DNA from: an uncultured Bacteroidales bacterium
GTDB lineage: Bacteria; Bacteroidota; Bacteroidia; Bacteroidales; Paludibacteraceae
Direction: 5' to 3'
Length of the DNA: 64,000 bases
Assembly: GCA_903830915.1 (NCBI GenBank)
Contig: CAIKVR010000356.1
Location: 1-64,000, forward strand
The stretch's first letter is position 1. Each line of letters opens with the position of its first letter. Shown piece by piece: positions 46,041-55,345 of the stretch. The notes beneath the pieces are model-generated. The model did no database searches, had not been told where the DNA came from, and was given only the letters and a program-made list of their open reading frames with translations. A program made the position numbers and the translations under genes.

Positions 46041-48374
46041 CTATTTAATTTCAATACTTACACTTCCCGCTTTCAAATTTGCCGAATTTGCGGTAATCGT
46101 AATCTGTCCTTTTGCTGCAAGGGCACGCACAATAGCTGAACAACGACCGTTATAAGCCTGACGTTCAGAGCCCTGATAATTTTCGTGACTGATGATATTT
46201 CCGTTATCGAGTGCAATAATTTCACCGGTAGTTGAAATGGAGAATTTAATAAGTTTTTCCACATTCGGGCAAACAATTCCATTGGCATCCACCACCTGAG
46301 CAGTTACAAATGAAACTTCATCCGGGTTTTTCGAAAGTGCATTGCGGTCAACTGTCAGAAGAATTTTCTCCGGTTCGCCGGCTGTAATCAGCTCATCGGT
46401 TGCCACAACCTGACCTTTATTTTTGGCCACAGCCTTCAGAGAGCCTTTTTCAAAAGTGATATCCCACGAACGGGGCGCATCTCTTGTCGATTTCTGCTGT
46501 GCTCCGAGCGATTTTCCATTCAGAAACAATTCCACTTCGTCGCAATTACTATAAACCTGAATGCTGGCAGCATCATACGTTCCAAAATCGAGCGGTGTCC
46601 AGTTTGCTACCCAGTTTCCAACTCCGGCATTGTCTTCCTTGCGCATGATGTGAACCACCGGTTTATCCGACCACCAGCTTTGACGCTGATAACTCAACTG
46701 TTTCCAGTTGCCTACACGGTCGAACAAACCCTGATTGTACGAAATTTCCGGCCATTTGGCTTCTCCCAGATAGTCAAATCCGGTCCACAGAAACTGTCCG
46801 GCCATATACGGATTATCGCGCAGAATCAACCATTCCGAGAGTTCGTGCCCGTTTTCAGTTCCGATAACTTTCAACTGTGGTTTAGTCTGATGCAGCTCAA
46901 CCAATTCCTTTTCACGATAATTCTGACCGACAATATCCATAATTTCTGCAAAACCATTGGTATACACTTTTGACGAACCCGGACGGAACAACGCCATTGT
47001 TACAGGACGCTCCGAATCAAACTGATGAACCAAATCCTGCTGGTTCTTGTATTTTTTGAAACCGCTGGAATCATTCAAATTATCACGGATTTCGTTTCCC
47101 ACGCTGTAAAGTATGATGGAAGGATGATTTCGGTCGCGCAGAACCATATCCCGTGTATCTTGTTCCCACCATTTTGTAAAATTCAGATTATAACCATAAT
47201 CGCTACCTGGTTTTGAGGCATTCCAAGTATCGAAACTTTCGTCCATAACCAAAAATCCCATGCGGTCGCACAAGTCCAGAAATTCCGGTGCAACAGGATT
47301 ATGAGCAGTACGAATGGCATTCACCCCGACTTCTTTCAAGAGTTTAAAACGGTGTTCCCAAACTCCAAGCGGAACAGCAGAACCTAACCCACCGCCATCG
47401 TGATGCAGACAAACACCTTTTATTTTAATGTTTTTACCGTTCAGCCAGTAACCGGTGGCAGCTTCAAATTTGCTGTCGCGAATTCCGAAAGTGGTGGTTT
47501 GTTCGTCAATTATTAATTTACCTGATTTAATCAGTGTCGTTGCGCGGTACAAATTTGGATTATTGGTATCCCACAACTGCGGTGAAAGTATTTCCAGCAA
47601 CTGATTTACCATGCCTGTTTTTCTGGCCTGAATAGATTGATTGGTTTCTGCAGTTTTGACAACTTTTCCCGATGGGTCTGTTATTGTCGTTGAAATAGTA
47701 ATTGTACCCGAAACAGCTGATTCGTTTAACACCTGAATCTGCATATTCACACTTGCTTTTTTATCGCTCACTTGTGTAGAACGAGCATAAACGCCCCACG
47801 GAGATATGTGTATCGGGTTTGTAGCCACCAATCGAACATGACGGTAAATTCCTGCACCGGTATAATAGCGCGAAGCCGGTTGCAATAAATTATCAGCCCG
47901 TACTGCCAGGACGTTTTTCCCGCCTTTTCCAAATTTCAGATGACCGGTTAATTCATAACTAAAACTAATATAACCGTTTGGACGCTTACCCAAATGAAAA
48001 CCATTAATCCACACATCGCTGTTGGCCATAACCCCATCAAATTCGATAAAGAGTTTCCGTTTATCATCGGTTTCGTTCAGCGTAAAACTTTTCCTATACC
48101 AACCAATTCCGGCAGGCAAATAACCTCCGCCACGTCCGGTAAGATTTGTTTGGTCGTAAGGTCCTTCAATGCTCCAGTCGTGCGGAACGTCCAGTTTCCG
48201 CCATTTTGAGTCATCATAAGCCGGCTCTTCTGCCCCTTTGGCATCCTCTTTCAGAAAATGCCAGTTACTGTCAAAATTGCTGATACTTCTGGAATTATCC
48301 TGTGCCTGCAATGCCACAGAATGGAAAATCAACACACAAAGAGTGAGATTGATAAATTTAGTTAGCTTAAACAT
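46041..48374 (-). CDS. GH2 beta-galactosidase-family protein (2)
   Basis: This 777-residue protein has a signal peptide (FINLTLCVLIFHSVALQA). Sugar-binding, Ig-like and TIM-barrel domains follow in GH2 order; the acid/base Glu is in IILYSVGNEIRDN and the nucleophile in LKVIGTENGHE. A C-terminal Ig-like beta domain (LTVDRNALSKNPDEVSFV) matches the DUF4982-type tails of Bacteroidetes GH2 enzymes. It is likely a periplasmic beta-galactosidase on pectic galactan oligosaccharides. Only 6 bp separate it from PL11, so the two are very probably cotranscribed. Confidence 0.89.
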   Translation of the reverse strand: MFKLTKFINLTLCVLIFHSVALQAQDNSRSISNFDSNWHFLKEDAKGAEEPAYDDSKWRKLDVPHDWSIEGPYDQTNLTGRGGGYLPAGIGWYRKSFTLNETDDKRKLFIEFDGVMANSDVWINGFHLGKRPNGYISFSYELTGHLKFGKGGKNVLAVRADNLLQPASRYYTGAGIYRHVRLVATNPIHISPWGVYARSTQVSDKKASVNMQIQVLNESAVSGTITISTTITDPSGKVVKTAETNQSIQARKTGMVNQLLEILSPQLWDTNNPNLYRATTLIKSGKLIIDEQTTTFGIRDSKFEAATGYWLNGKNIKIKGVCLHHDGGGLGSAVPLGVWEHRFKLLKEVGVNAIRTAHNPVAPEFLDLCDRMGFLVMDESFDTWNASKPGSDYGYNLNFTKWWEQDTRDMVLRDRNHPSIILYSVGNEIRDNLNDSSGFKKYKNQQDLVHQFDSERPVTMALFRPGSSKVYTNGFAEIMDIVGQNYREKELVELHQTKPQLKVIGTENGHELSEWLILRDNPYMAGQFLWTGFDYLGEAKWPEISYNQGLFDRVGNWKQLSYQRQSWWSDKPVVHIMRKEDNAGVGNWVANWTPLDFGTYDAASIQVYSNCDEVELFLNGKSLGAQQKSTRDAPRSWDITFEKGSLKAVAKNKGQVVATDELITAGEPEKILLTVDRNALSKNPDEVSFVTAQVVDANGIVCPNVEKLIKFSISTTGEIIALDNGNIISHENYQGSERQAYNGRCSAIVRALAAKGQITITANSANLKAGSVSIEIK

Positions 48375-48380
48375 GGTATT

Positions 48381-50279
48381 TTATTTTTTTTGTTCAGTAA
48401 GAGGTTTCACTAAAACGATATTCGGTTTGGGTGCTTTTTTCATATCCGTTCCCAGAAAAAAGCCGGTATGCGGCGGCTGATTATAGCCCACATTTTCCGT
48501 TGCAACTCCCAACCGATACTGAGGATCGTGCATCAGCGTGTAAATACGGTGGTTGGTGGGAATTGTAGTGCTGTAAATTCTGAGATTTTGATTGTCGGCT
48601 GTGCGGAAAATAACTTCTTCGCGCCAGTCGCCAAACAAATCGGCAGTTAAAGCCGGTGTCGCCTTAGTTCCGTTGTTCGACATACAACCTTCTGCGGTGA
48701 AAATCCGACCGACATTATACTTATCAATCCTGTTTTTATCCAGCAATTCCCGACTAAAATCACCGTCCCACCAAATCAGGAAATTGGTTGAAGTAGGTGC
48801 GTTTCCAATTCGCTCACCTTTCAGATTCAACAGTCCGTTCGAACCCGAAAACCACATTTCTGCACCCGGATTTCCGGGATAAATATCTTCGGCCACGCCA
48901 CGTCCCACATCCTTATCCATCGAGCCTTTGTAAAGAACTTCACCCGTTTTGGCATCGTAAACGGCTGCTCCCTCTCCCGTTGTACCTTCTTCTATCTCAT
49001 GTATGCCAAAAACTTGAAGTCCCGGTCGTTTTGGATCAAGTTTACCAACATGAATAGCATCGCCATGACGGAATCCTGTCGAAAACAGACCCTTACCATT
49101 ATCATCAACCACCATTGAGCCGTAAATTATTTCATCTTTACCGTCGCCATCTACATCAGCCACGCATAAATTATGGTTTCCCTGTCCTGAGAAGGGGTTT
49201 TCACTGTCTTTACTGTCGAAAACCCAGCGTGATGTTAGTTTTCCATCCCGCCAGTCACAAGCCGCCAACACCGTACGACCATAATAACCACGACACATCA
49301 CCACACTGGGATGAACACCATCAAGATAAGCCACACAAGCCAGAAAACGATCCACCCGATTACCTGTATGATCACTTTTTCCATTTCCACCATGACCATT
49401 CCAACCATTAAGCGGATAGCGATTCGGAATGTAATTCGTGGTGGCTAATGCTTCACCGGTTCGACCGCTAAAGATAGTGAAGAATTCCGGTCCCTCCAGA
49501 ATTTTACCATACAAAGAACGGCTGTTTTTATCCGGGTTTCGCCAGTCTTTAGTGGAATCGCCAATAACTTTTCCAACGCCATCAATGGTTCCATCGGCTG
49601 TTTTGCAGGCAAACTCTGCTATTCCATCACCGTCAAGGTCGTAAACCATAAACTGCGTATAATGAGCACCTTCCCGAATGTTTTTACCCAGATTTATTTG
49701 CCAAAGGAAGGTTCCATCCATTTTGTAAGCCTGAAAAATAGGAATTCCCGAAATGCCGGGTGAAGGAGTATCGATACTGCGACCGGTTTGATGAACGATG
49801 ATTTCATATTCGCCATCGCCATCCAAATCGCCCACCGAAGCATCATTGGGTTTGTAACCTTCGGGTGTTTTAAGCGGAATGTTGATATATTGCTGAACCG
49901 GAGAGTTCGCTTTCAGAACAAAAAGTTTGCTTGCTTCCTGCTCTTCACCATTCAATACAGCTTTTACAAAATACGAATTATCGACAGTGAAATCCGGTTT
50001 CCCATCCTGAAAATTCGTGCTTTCACTAATCGGAGATTTATTTAATCTGACGGGGTTTTCATTGCCGCTTTTCCGGTAAAGATTAAAAGTAATGTTATCC
50101 GATTCTGTTCCCAGCAGCCTCCAGCCGATATAAACCGTGTCCGCTGCAGTCCTCATTGCAATGACACCCCGACCGAGGTTTTCCATTTGCCGCTGCGACA
50201 TTGCAATATTAACTGAAATAAATAAAGTCAATGCTATTACGGCAATTCTTCTAATATATGATGTTTGGATAATTTTCAT
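48381..50279 (-). CDS. Rhamnogalacturonan lyase PL11, Sec-exported form
   Basis: This 632-residue protein has a signal peptide (IALTLFISVNIAMSQ). The family opening RQMENLGRGVIAMR is followed by an eight-bladed propeller with calcium-binding DxDxDG loops (GDLDGDGEYEI, DLDGDGIAEF, ADVDGDGKDE) and the late block ADLFGDWREEVIF. It cleaves the rhamnosyl-galacturonate bond of the RG-I backbone by beta-elimination. There is no T9SS tail, in contrast with the PL11 protein at 58 kb. It begins a transcription unit: an exact -7 box and a strong terminator lie just upstream. Confidence 0.93.
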   Translation of the reverse strand: MKIIQTSYIRRIAVIALTLFISVNIAMSQRQMENLGRGVIAMRTAADTVYIGWRLLGTESDNITFNLYRKSGNENPVRLNKSPISESTNFQDGKPDFTVDNSYFVKAVLNGEEQEASKLFVLKANSPVQQYINIPLKTPEGYKPNDASVGDLDGDGEYEIIVHQTGRSIDTPSPGISGIPIFQAYKMDGTFLWQINLGKNIREGAHYTQFMVYDLDGDGIAEFACKTADGTIDGVGKVIGDSTKDWRNPDKNSRSLYGKILEGPEFFTIFSGRTGEALATTNYIPNRYPLNGWNGHGGNGKSDHTGNRVDRFLACVAYLDGVHPSVVMCRGYYGRTVLAACDWRDGKLTSRWVFDSKDSENPFSGQGNHNLCVADVDGDGKDEIIYGSMVVDDNGKGLFSTGFRHGDAIHVGKLDPKRPGLQVFGIHEIEEGTTGEGAAVYDAKTGEVLYKGSMDKDVGRGVAEDIYPGNPGAEMWFSGSNGLLNLKGERIGNAPTSTNFLIWWDGDFSRELLDKNRIDKYNVGRIFTAEGCMSNNGTKATPALTADLFGDWREEVIFRTADNQNLRIYSTTIPTNHRIYTLMHDPQYRLGVATENVGYNQPPHTGFFLGTDMKKAPKPNIVLVKPLTEQKK

Positions 50280-50313
50280 AGAATACTAAATTTTTTATCG
50301 GAAGTATTTCCTT

Positions 50314-50321
50314 CAAAGGTA
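50314..50321 (-). promoter_or_regulatory. -7 box for PL11 (Sec form)
   Basis: The minus strand reads TACCTTTG, an exact TAnnTTTG match, 34 bp upstream of the PL11 ATG and just downstream of the terminator of the preceding unit. Confidence 0.6.
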
Positions 50322-50331
50322 TAAAAAAAAC

Positions 50332-50369
50332 AAAACTTCAGCATCGAAGTTATTGCGATCTGAAGTTTT
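50332..50369 (-). terminator. Bidirectional-type intrinsic terminator inside the pectin cluster
   Basis: AAAACTTCAG (50332-50341) pairs with CTGAAGTTTT (50360-50369), extended by ATCG/CGAT across a one-base bulge. On the minus strand the stem is followed by GTTTTTTTTAT, a strong tail. It lies after the GH105 gene and before PL11, so it separates two transcription units. Confidence 0.8.
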
Positions 50370-50451
50370 ATTTTTTGTAATCAGTTTATTTTGAGATATA
50401 TTAATAGTTTGTTTTGAGAGTAAAATCAAATCCGAATTAAGTATCAAAATC

Positions 50452-51624
50452 TTATTTTTTTAATGCAATTTTATTCTCAATTGAAGTATTCGAACCAGAA
50501 AGCTTGTACACTTCACTTCCAGCCAACAGAAAACATCCCAATCCGTAATCTTCAAAATCAGGAACACTGTTAAAGGTAACCGGTTGTCCATCCGATGGTT
50601 GTTTACCTGTACCCTGTACATATCCCAGAAATCCATTATTATGAACAGATTCTTTCGACATGGCTTGCCAGGCTTTTGTGACAACAGGTAAATACTTTTG
50701 TTTATTCAACATTCCATTATTTATACCCCAGGTCATACCATATGTAAATAAGGCAGTTCCGGTCAGTTCTTTTCCTCCAAAGTTCTTGGGATTGTGAAGG
50801 CTGACATTCCAAAAACCATCTTCCCGTTGAAGCGGAACCAATGCATCAAGCATTTTCAGTAAAGTAGTTTGATATTCTTCACGGTGAGGCGCATCTTTGG
50901 GTAAAATATCCAAAACGCGCACCAAAGTTGCTACAACCCAACCATTTCCTCTTGACCAATAACAATTTCTACCATTCGCCTCTTTATAGGGCGAAACAAA
51001 ATCTTTATCACGCCACCATAAATTATCTTCGGGATTGAAAAGTCCCTTTCCACCTTCAACAGTTTTACTATGCATATACATTTGATACATACGTTCAAAA
51101 TACCGGTCATCTTTATACAAAACTCCCAACTGTGCATATACCGGCATAGCCATTTGCAGAGCATCAATCCAGTTCCAATCGTCAATTTTTGAGGATTGTA
51201 TCATTAAATCAACTGAAGATTTCAGGTTGCAAATCCGTTCCGGTTTTGGTTCTATACGATACAAATCAATATAGGTCTGTCCGCAGCAATGATTATCGGC
51301 GTTGCGTGTTGTTACACCTTTATTTAGTCCCCATTTGTGTGAATCGCCCCATTTTACAGCATAGTTATAATACTCTTTATCAGGACTAATTTGATTCAAA
51401 GCCATCAATCCTTCGTAATACACACCACGAGTCCATATATTACTGGGACGTTTTTTATCGGTTACAATTTCTTTTCCCGGATCGGGCCATTTGTTCATAA
51501 AATAGGCATTCGTTAGCTTCATCTGAGCCAACACTTCCTTTTTTGAAGGTAGTTGTTGTGCTTGTATTAAACTGAACGTAAACACCAGAACGGTTATGAG
51601 GATTTTTATTCTTCCTGTTTTCAC
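50452..51624 (-). CDS. GH105 unsaturated rhamnogalacturonyl hydrolase (1)
   Basis: This 390-residue protein has a signal peptide (ILITVLVFTFSLIQAQ). It is an (alpha/alpha)6 barrel of GH105, with TRGVYYEGLMALNQI, CCGQTYIDLY, an aspartate-containing WNWIDALQMAMPVYAQ and YWSRGNGWVVATLVRVLDILP. It removes the unsaturated galacturonate left by PL11 or PL9 from the non-reducing end. It is one of two GH105 genes in the cluster, the other being about 90 residues longer. It lies 17 bp after GH28 (3) and is followed by the terminator at 50.35 kb. Confidence 0.92.
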   Translation of the reverse strand: MKTGRIKILITVLVFTFSLIQAQQLPSKKEVLAQMKLTNAYFMNKWPDPGKEIVTDKKRPSNIWTRGVYYEGLMALNQISPDKEYYNYAVKWGDSHKWGLNKGVTTRNADNHCCGQTYIDLYRIEPKPERICNLKSSVDLMIQSSKIDDWNWIDALQMAMPVYAQLGVLYKDDRYFERMYQMYMHSKTVEGGKGLFNPEDNLWWRDKDFVSPYKEANGRNCYWSRGNGWVVATLVRVLDILPKDAPHREEYQTTLLKMLDALVPLQREDGFWNVSLHNPKNFGGKELTGTALFTYGMTWGINNGMLNKQKYLPVVTKAWQAMSKESVHNNGFLGYVQGTGKQPSDGQPVTFNSVPDFEDYGLGCFLLAGSEVYKLSGSNTSIENKIALKK

Positions 51625-51641
51625 AATATATCGCTTTAAGT

Positions 51642-53168
51642 TTATAATTCTAAATTTATTGTCTTTTTGATTTGTTTGTTATTTATTGGACTACAATAAG
51701 TTATATTAATATTTTGAGAGTTTCTGACCGAAAGAGTTGGTATTGAACCAACTTTATCAGCCTTTACATAATTAAGATTCGCTCCATTTACGTCATCCAG
51801 AATAATTGCCGGGCGAAAATCATCATTTTCCAGTTTCAATTCCACATGATTGAGTTCAATATTTTTAGCATGACGGATAAAAAACCCATAAGCCGGCATG
51901 TCGCCAAACTCCTGTGGATCGGGATAGGATTTCTCATGCTCACCCACAACCTTCAGAGCTTGTTCTTTGGGAGCACCACCTTTTATCCGAATCATAATAT
52001 TATTCAGTTTCACATCTTCGATAGGATGACCGGGAATCCCCATAATCATGGAACAAAATTTTGGATTTTGGCTATAAGCAACCACATTACTGATATTAAT
52101 TCGTCGAATAATACCTACCGGCGTTCCTTCCGGCCCACGCATGCGAGCTCCCAATCGCAGAAAAAAGGGAGCATTCTGAATGTCTTTCATCACGATATTA
52201 TCCACCGATACATCTTCCAAAACTCCTCCATCAACGGTTTCCAATGCAAGTCCACGACAAAATTCAAAGGTGCAGTTTGAAATGCTGATGTTGCGAAATC
52301 CACCATTCGATTCTGTGCCAAATTTAATACGCCCTGTCACAACTCCTTTGTCGGGAACAGTCTGCGCTTCGTCTTTTTTATAGGTTCCGTTCAGAAATGA
52401 TTTTCGGTCAAAACCACTCACGAAACAATTTGTTATCGTCACATCCTCCGTACTTCGGGCAAATCCCAGCGCAAATGAACTTTTCAGGCATATCGCATCG
52501 TCGTAAGGCGAATTCACACTACAATTGGAAATCCGCACGTGCCGACAGCAGTCAATATCAAAAGCATCGCGGTTGGTATCCACTTTCAGGTTATCGAGTG
52601 TCAGATTGTCAACACCGGTAGCCAAAAGGGCAAAATGTCCGCCCATCAAAATGGAAATATCTTTTATCACAACGTTACGACACAATTTCAGTGCAATGGC
52701 TTTGTTGGCCATACCCACGATTTTTAACCCTTCACGAGTCAAACCGTTTCCGATAATCGTTCCCATGCCTACGATGGCAATGTTCTGCAGATTCTCGCCA
52801 TAAATCAGGCTGTTACGAAAATGGCTGTGACCAAAATCCTGATACATATCAAACTGATTCGGTTCTGCAGCATCATATCCCAAACCGTTTTTCGCCACAT
52901 CAGCTGCTTCGAGCGTTGCCCCGTTATCAAAGTTCAGCGTGATAAAGCTTTTCAAATGAACGGTAAAACTAAGATACGTTCCCGTCGGAAAAAACACCGT
53001 TCCGCCACCGGCGTTGGAAGCCGCATCAATTGCGGCATCAATGGCTTTTGTATCTATAGTAACTCCATCACCTTTTGCTCCATAATCTTTTACATTATAG
53101 AACATTCCGGTTTGAGCCTGAATAGCTGTTGTCAACGTGAGCAATATTGTTAAAATGGTTTTATACAT
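51642..53168 (-). CDS. GH28 glycosidase-family protein (3), probable rhamnogalacturonan-type
   Basis: This 508-residue protein has a signal peptide (ILTILLTLTTAIQAQ). The beta-helix begins with FYNVKDYGAKGDGVTIDTKAI. Active-site motifs are variant: NRDAFDIDCC in place of NTDG and SPYDDAICLKSS in place of GDD. The region GRIKFGTESNGGFRN supplies the later basic/His-type block. Such variants occur in GH28 enzymes acting on rhamnogalacturonan rather than plain polygalacturonan, which fits its position between GH105 and an esterase gene. The exact bond cut is uncertain. Confidence 0.87.
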   Translation of the reverse strand: MYKTILTILLTLTTAIQAQTGMFYNVKDYGAKGDGVTIDTKAIDAAIDAASNAGGGTVFFPTGTYLSFTVHLKSFITLNFDNGATLEAADVAKNGLGYDAAEPNQFDMYQDFGHSHFRNSLIYGENLQNIAIVGMGTIIGNGLTREGLKIVGMANKAIALKLCRNVVIKDISILMGGHFALLATGVDNLTLDNLKVDTNRDAFDIDCCRHVRISNCSVNSPYDDAICLKSSFALGFARSTEDVTITNCFVSGFDRKSFLNGTYKKDEAQTVPDKGVVTGRIKFGTESNGGFRNISISNCTFEFCRGLALETVDGGVLEDVSVDNIVMKDIQNAPFFLRLGARMRGPEGTPVGIIRRINISNVVAYSQNPKFCSMIMGIPGHPIEDVKLNNIMIRIKGGAPKEQALKVVGEHEKSYPDPQEFGDMPAYGFFIRHAKNIELNHVELKLENDDFRPAIILDDVNGANLNYVKADKVGSIPTLSVRNSQNINITYCSPINNKQIKKTINLEL

Positions 53169-53184
53169 CCTAAACCGTTATCTG

Positions 53185-54753
53185 CTAAAAATCATCTGTT
53201 CTGAAATTTGGTGTCCAAAGTCCATCTTTGTTCGACAAGCTTGCCGGAGGATTTGTTCCCCAGCAATACCTAACCGCCACCGGAGTAGCTACATAAGCAC
53301 CTGTAACCACAACTGTTTTACCATCAATTTTTGCATCAGCTGCAACCCACTTTTTATCCTCGCCGCAAATGGCAAATCCGGTCAATTTTCCGTCCTTTGC
53401 CATCAGGCCTTTACCCACATGGTCGAAATACAGACGAATGACGTTCATTTCAACTTTAAAATTCTTATACATCGGACCGGAAAATTCTACATTTTCGCCA
53501 TACACTTTGGCGCGGGCTATCAGTCCCAGTCGATATCCGATTGCCTGTTTATTTTTCGGATGAATATTCGTTGGATCGTTACCTGCATTCTCAATTGCCA
53601 CTGCCATACCCGTGTTTGGAATGGAAAGATTTTGAACCTGAGCTTCACGAACAGTCATCAATGCTTCATTTTTTACTGCCTCTGTCATTGGTTTACCATA
53701 ATTAGCCAACTGTACATACAAAACCGGAAAATTCCCGAGTCCCCAGCGGGTACGCCAGTCGGAAACAAGCGTTTCCATAATTTCGCGATACAATTTGGCA
53801 GTCGGTCCGTTCGATTCGCCCTGATACCACAAGGCTCCCTTGATTGAGTAAGGAATCAGTGGGGCAATCATACCGTTGTAACACACATACGGGTTGTGCT
53901 GATCCAGTTCGGGATTCGGATTACGAGGGGCTTTTGGTTTCTTGGCTGTTACATCACCGGCAGCAGCCTGAACAGCAGCCATATCGCCCTGAAATTTAGT
54001 CACATCTTCACGGTATTTTGTCATTGTCGCAGCACTGTCGGCCACAAATTTATCCCATTTCTGTGTGTAAGCCTCTAACACCGGTTTCAAATTCGGATGC
54101 GCTTCCATTGCTTCCTTGCTTATCCATGTTTCTGCTGTACTTGCTCCGTATGCCGAAGTTATCAGACCAACAGGAATTTTATACTTATTGTAAATTTCGC
54201 GGGCAAAAAAGTAAGCTACTGCCGAAAAATGCCCAACTGTTTTGGGTGAGCAAATTTCCCATTTACCGGTTACACTGGCTTGAACGGTATTTTTTGGAGT
54301 ATAATCAACATCAAACACACGAATCAGCGGATATTTAGCATTGGCAACTTCTTCGGCTTCATTATTCACACCACACCAGTAACGGTCTTCCTTCGCCACG
54401 GTCATATCCATATTGGACTGACCGCTGCACAACCACACATCACCTACATACACATCGTTGTAAGTCAGGATATTGTCACCGGCGATTTCAAGTGTATACG
54501 GACCACCTGCTTTTTGTTTGGGCAAGCGTGCCATCCAGTTACCTGAAGCATCGACAGTGACATTCACCGTCTGTTTATTGAGCGTTACTGAAATTTTCTC
54601 TTTTGGCCAGGCTGTTCCCCATACCGGAATTTCCACTCCGCGTTGCAAAACCATGGATTCGCAAAACAGCGATGATGGTTTCACTTCCGCGAAAACCTCT
54701 GGAATAAAAAATAAAACTACCGAAACTACAAAAAATAATATCTTGTTATTCAT
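53185..54753 (-). CDS. Sialate O-acetylesterase-family (SGNH) carbohydrate esterase
   Basis: This 522-residue protein has a signal peptide (ILFFVVSVVLFFIPEVFA). It belongs to the SASA-type SGNH esterases, with nucleophile motif CSGQSNMDM and oxyanion/second block GALWYQGESNG, interrupted by an Ala/Lys-rich helical stretch (about 225-275). In a pectin locus it more likely deacetylates plant polysaccharide (galacturonate or galactose residues) than sialic acid; that is inference from context. It lies 16 bp before GH28 (3) in transcription order. A hairpin lies in the 163-bp gap upstream. Confidence 0.87.
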   Translation of the reverse strand: MNNKILFFVVSVVLFFIPEVFAEVKPSSLFCESMVLQRGVEIPVWGTAWPKEKISVTLNKQTVNVTVDASGNWMARLPKQKAGGPYTLEIAGDNILTYNDVYVGDVWLCSGQSNMDMTVAKEDRYWCGVNNEAEEVANAKYPLIRVFDVDYTPKNTVQASVTGKWEICSPKTVGHFSAVAYFFAREIYNKYKIPVGLITSAYGASTAETWISKEAMEAHPNLKPVLEAYTQKWDKFVADSAATMTKYREDVTKFQGDMAAVQAAAGDVTAKKPKAPRNPNPELDQHNPYVCYNGMIAPLIPYSIKGALWYQGESNGPTAKLYREIMETLVSDWRTRWGLGNFPVLYVQLANYGKPMTEAVKNEALMTVREAQVQNLSIPNTGMAVAIENAGNDPTNIHPKNKQAIGYRLGLIARAKVYGENVEFSGPMYKNFKVEMNVIRLYFDHVGKGLMAKDGKLTGFAICGEDKKWVAADAKIDGKTVVVTGAYVATPVAVRYCWGTNPPASLSNKDGLWTPNFRTDDF

Positions 54754-54809
54754 CTACTTATGCTCAATGGATTCTTTGAAATGTAAATTTTAATATGCAA
54801 AAACCGAAA

Positions 54810-54851
54810 CTAAGAGCAAAGACAGTAAGATATTACACTTACTGTTCTTAG
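54810..54851 (-). terminator. Hairpin, possible weak terminator or attenuator after rhaM
   Basis: ACAGTAAG (54822-54829) pairs with CTTACTGT (54838-54845). CTAAGA and TCTTAG extend the stem across a 6-base one-sided bulge. In the minus direction it is followed by TTTCGGTTTTTGC, moderately T-rich. It lies between rhaM and the sialate esterase gene. Confidence 0.5.
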
Positions 54852-54916
54852 CTCACCTTCATACCTTAAACCAATCACTAATTAACTATCATTGAAAAAA
54901 CTACTCCTATTAATAA

Positions 54917-55231
54917 CTATTCCATATGAAAAAGCTCAGACAATGTAATGGAAACAGGCGAATTATCAGGATTAGTTTCCATAATATCAGCCATATACGC
55001 CCACCATTTCTGAACGATTTCGGTCTGACCTAAATCCTGCGAACCACCTTCACCACTATTTTTCTGCACAGCAAAAAGGATATTCGTTTCTTTATCCCAA
55101 AAAATAGAGTAATCAGACACTCCATTATCTTTTAATAATTGTCTTAACTCCGGCCATAAAGCGTTATGTCGTTTTTCGTACTCGGCTTCAAAACCCGGTT
55201 TCAAAAACATTTTAAATGCTGCTCGTGCCAT
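54917..55231 (-). CDS. rhaM: L-rhamnose mutarotase
   Basis: This 104-residue cytoplasmic protein interconverts the alpha and beta anomers of L-rhamnose. Family features: FKMFLKPGFEAEYEKRHNALWPEL with the catalytic-region His, YSIFWDKETNILFAV and the Trp pair in VQKWWAYMADIM. Full length for the family. It feeds rhamnose from GH106 into the rhamnose isomerase route, though no rhamnose isomerase, kinase or aldolase lies in the window. Its upstream gap is completely filled by the 104-bp hairpin-ended element. Confidence 0.94.
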   Translation of the reverse strand: MARAAFKMFLKPGFEAEYEKRHNALWPELRQLLKDNGVSDYSIFWDKETNILFAVQKNSGEGGSQDLGQTEIVQKWWAYMADIMETNPDNSPVSITLSELFHME

Positions 55232-55240
55232 AATATTTAA

Positions 55241-55344
55241 TTAGCCCCCTAAATCCCCCGAAAGGGGACTTAAGAGTTGGATATTTTGAAAATATTTTCA
55301 ATCTTACATTTCAAAGCCTCCCTTTCGGGGAGGTTGGTGGGGCG
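55241..55344. repeat. Hairpin-ended intergenic element, copy 2
   Basis: The left end TTAGCCCCCTAAATCCCCC contains a CCCC-GAAA-GGGG hairpin. The right end has CCTCCC-TTTC-GGGGAGG and closes with GGTGGGGC, an approximate inverse of the left terminus. The middle is AT-rich. It directly abuts the GH105 stop codon. It is homologous at its left end to 12482-12592. Confidence 0.7.
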
Positions 55345-55345
55345 T

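Noticed and set aside
53137-53847. 236-codon plus-strand ORF antisense to the sialate esterase and GH28 genes
   Set aside because: Shadow of strongly supported minus-strand coding sequence; Cys/His/Ile-rich composition typical of antisense frames, no recognisable domain.
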